From positions 11,583-75,582 of the forward strand of contig CAKRLG010000011.1 of NCBI GenBank assembly GCA_934359255.1: a stretch of 64,000 nt of DNA. Direction: 5' to 3'. The position numbers and the translations under genes are program-made. Origin of the DNA: an uncultured Ruminococcus sp. Lineage in GTDB: Bacteria > Bacillota > Clostridia > Lachnospirales > Lachnospiraceae. Positions within the stretch are counted from its first letter, which is position 1, and each line of letters begins with the position of its first letter. The notes beneath the pieces were generated by a model, which saw only the letters and a list, made by a program, of their open reading frames with translations, did no database searches and was not told the DNA's origin. Positions 63,929 through 64,000 of the stretch are shown in pieces.

Positions 63929-64000
63929 GTGCGCCTAGCGGCGCACGTTTCTAACGGGTTAAAGTCCCGAATCCACCCGGTAGTGGGAAGGATATAGCCG
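63929..64000 (+). mobile_element. Probable 5' end of a group II intron (cut by window edge)
   Basis: Sequence from 63929 starts GTGCGCC, the near-invariant 5' end of bacterial group II introns, here in a GTGCGCC-TAGC-GGCGCAC hairpin. It continues with CTAACGGGTTAAAGTCCCGA and ...GAAGGATATAGCCG, which resembles domain I of clostridial introns that encode LtrA-type reverse transcriptases. It lies just after a terminator hairpin, a favoured insertion place. The rest of the intron is outside the window. Confidence 0.6.

Noticed and set aside
1..64000. CRISPR arrays, toxin-antitoxin pairs, restriction systems or other defence loci
   Set aside because: No regularly spaced repeats and no recognisable Cas, toxin, methylase or nuclease pair among the genes.

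Overview
This 64 kb window is chromosomal DNA of a low-to-moderate GC Gram-positive anaerobe. It most resembles Lachnospiraceae (Blautia or a close relative). The basis is the gene content: pyruvate:ferredoxin oxidoreductase, a DUF5688 protein, SigH, Mini-III, YqeG, a QueT ECF component, a Cys T-box, single-chain GlyRS, strong AAGGAGG ribosome sites and TTGACA/TATAAT promoters. Species-level assignment is inference. Nearly all genes are intact housekeeping or sugar-use genes. No prophage, insertion sequence with a transposase, or CRISPR array is visible. The only mobile element seen is what looks like the first 72 nt of a group II intron at the extreme right edge.

Layout, left to right. The window opens with the tail of a FakA/YloV-type gene, a MATE exporter (-), tRNA-Met (-), an endolysin-like M15 peptidase and ispF. 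At 3.9-8.65 kb lies a sugar ABC transporter with a GH123/DUF4091 glycosidase, closed by a 212-nt hairpin and followed by a convergent AraC regulator. At 10-14.2 kb a Cys T-box controls cysE-cysS-mrnC-rlmB-sigH, followed by tRNA-Thr. At 14.5-19 kb are a cupin/AraC pair and a GT2/DUF2298 membrane glycosyltransferase pair. At 19-24 kb are coaBC, coaX, metY, an Xaa-Pro peptidase and queT (-) behind a long structured leader. At 24.5-29.6 kb is araR-araA-ribulokinase-araD. At 29.7-36 kb are an LCP protein, a glycerophosphodiesterase, citrate synthase, a patatin, yqeG and efp. At 36-46 kb are DUF5688, tRNA-Arg, an SH3 protein, an RluF-like synthase, ligA, cls, metA and an ABC-F ATPase. At 46-52 kb are a CcdA-like protein with a His/Cys-rich loop, a second long hairpin, a CAT-type acetyltransferase (-), nagB (-), a second AraC paralogue (-), and a nucleotidyltransferase plus NahK-like kinase. 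At 52-64 kb are nifJ, an SseB-like protein, an M16C peptidase, era, recO, a lipoprotein, glyS and the intron edge.

How the genes fit together. Cysteine and methionine supply is covered by cysE/cysS under the T-box, and by metA (with the acetyl-CoA-specifying Glu111) feeding metY. CoaBC and CoaX give steps towards coenzyme A. Amino-sugar use is spread over two loci, GH123 with its ABC importer and nagB with NTase/NahK, each next to a clearly paralogous AraC regulator. The arabinose genes form a self-contained operon.

Most unusual features: (1) two 190-212 nt near-perfect hairpins directly downstream of stop codons, with the same architecture and internal-loop motif but unrelated, compensating arm sequences; (2) a family of about 60-85 bp repeats that always starts right after the T-tract of a Rho-independent terminator; (3) 12-bp direct repeats 21 bp apart in the nagB-side AraC intergenic region; (4) the 16-His/5-Cys loop inserted in a CcdA-type membrane protein.
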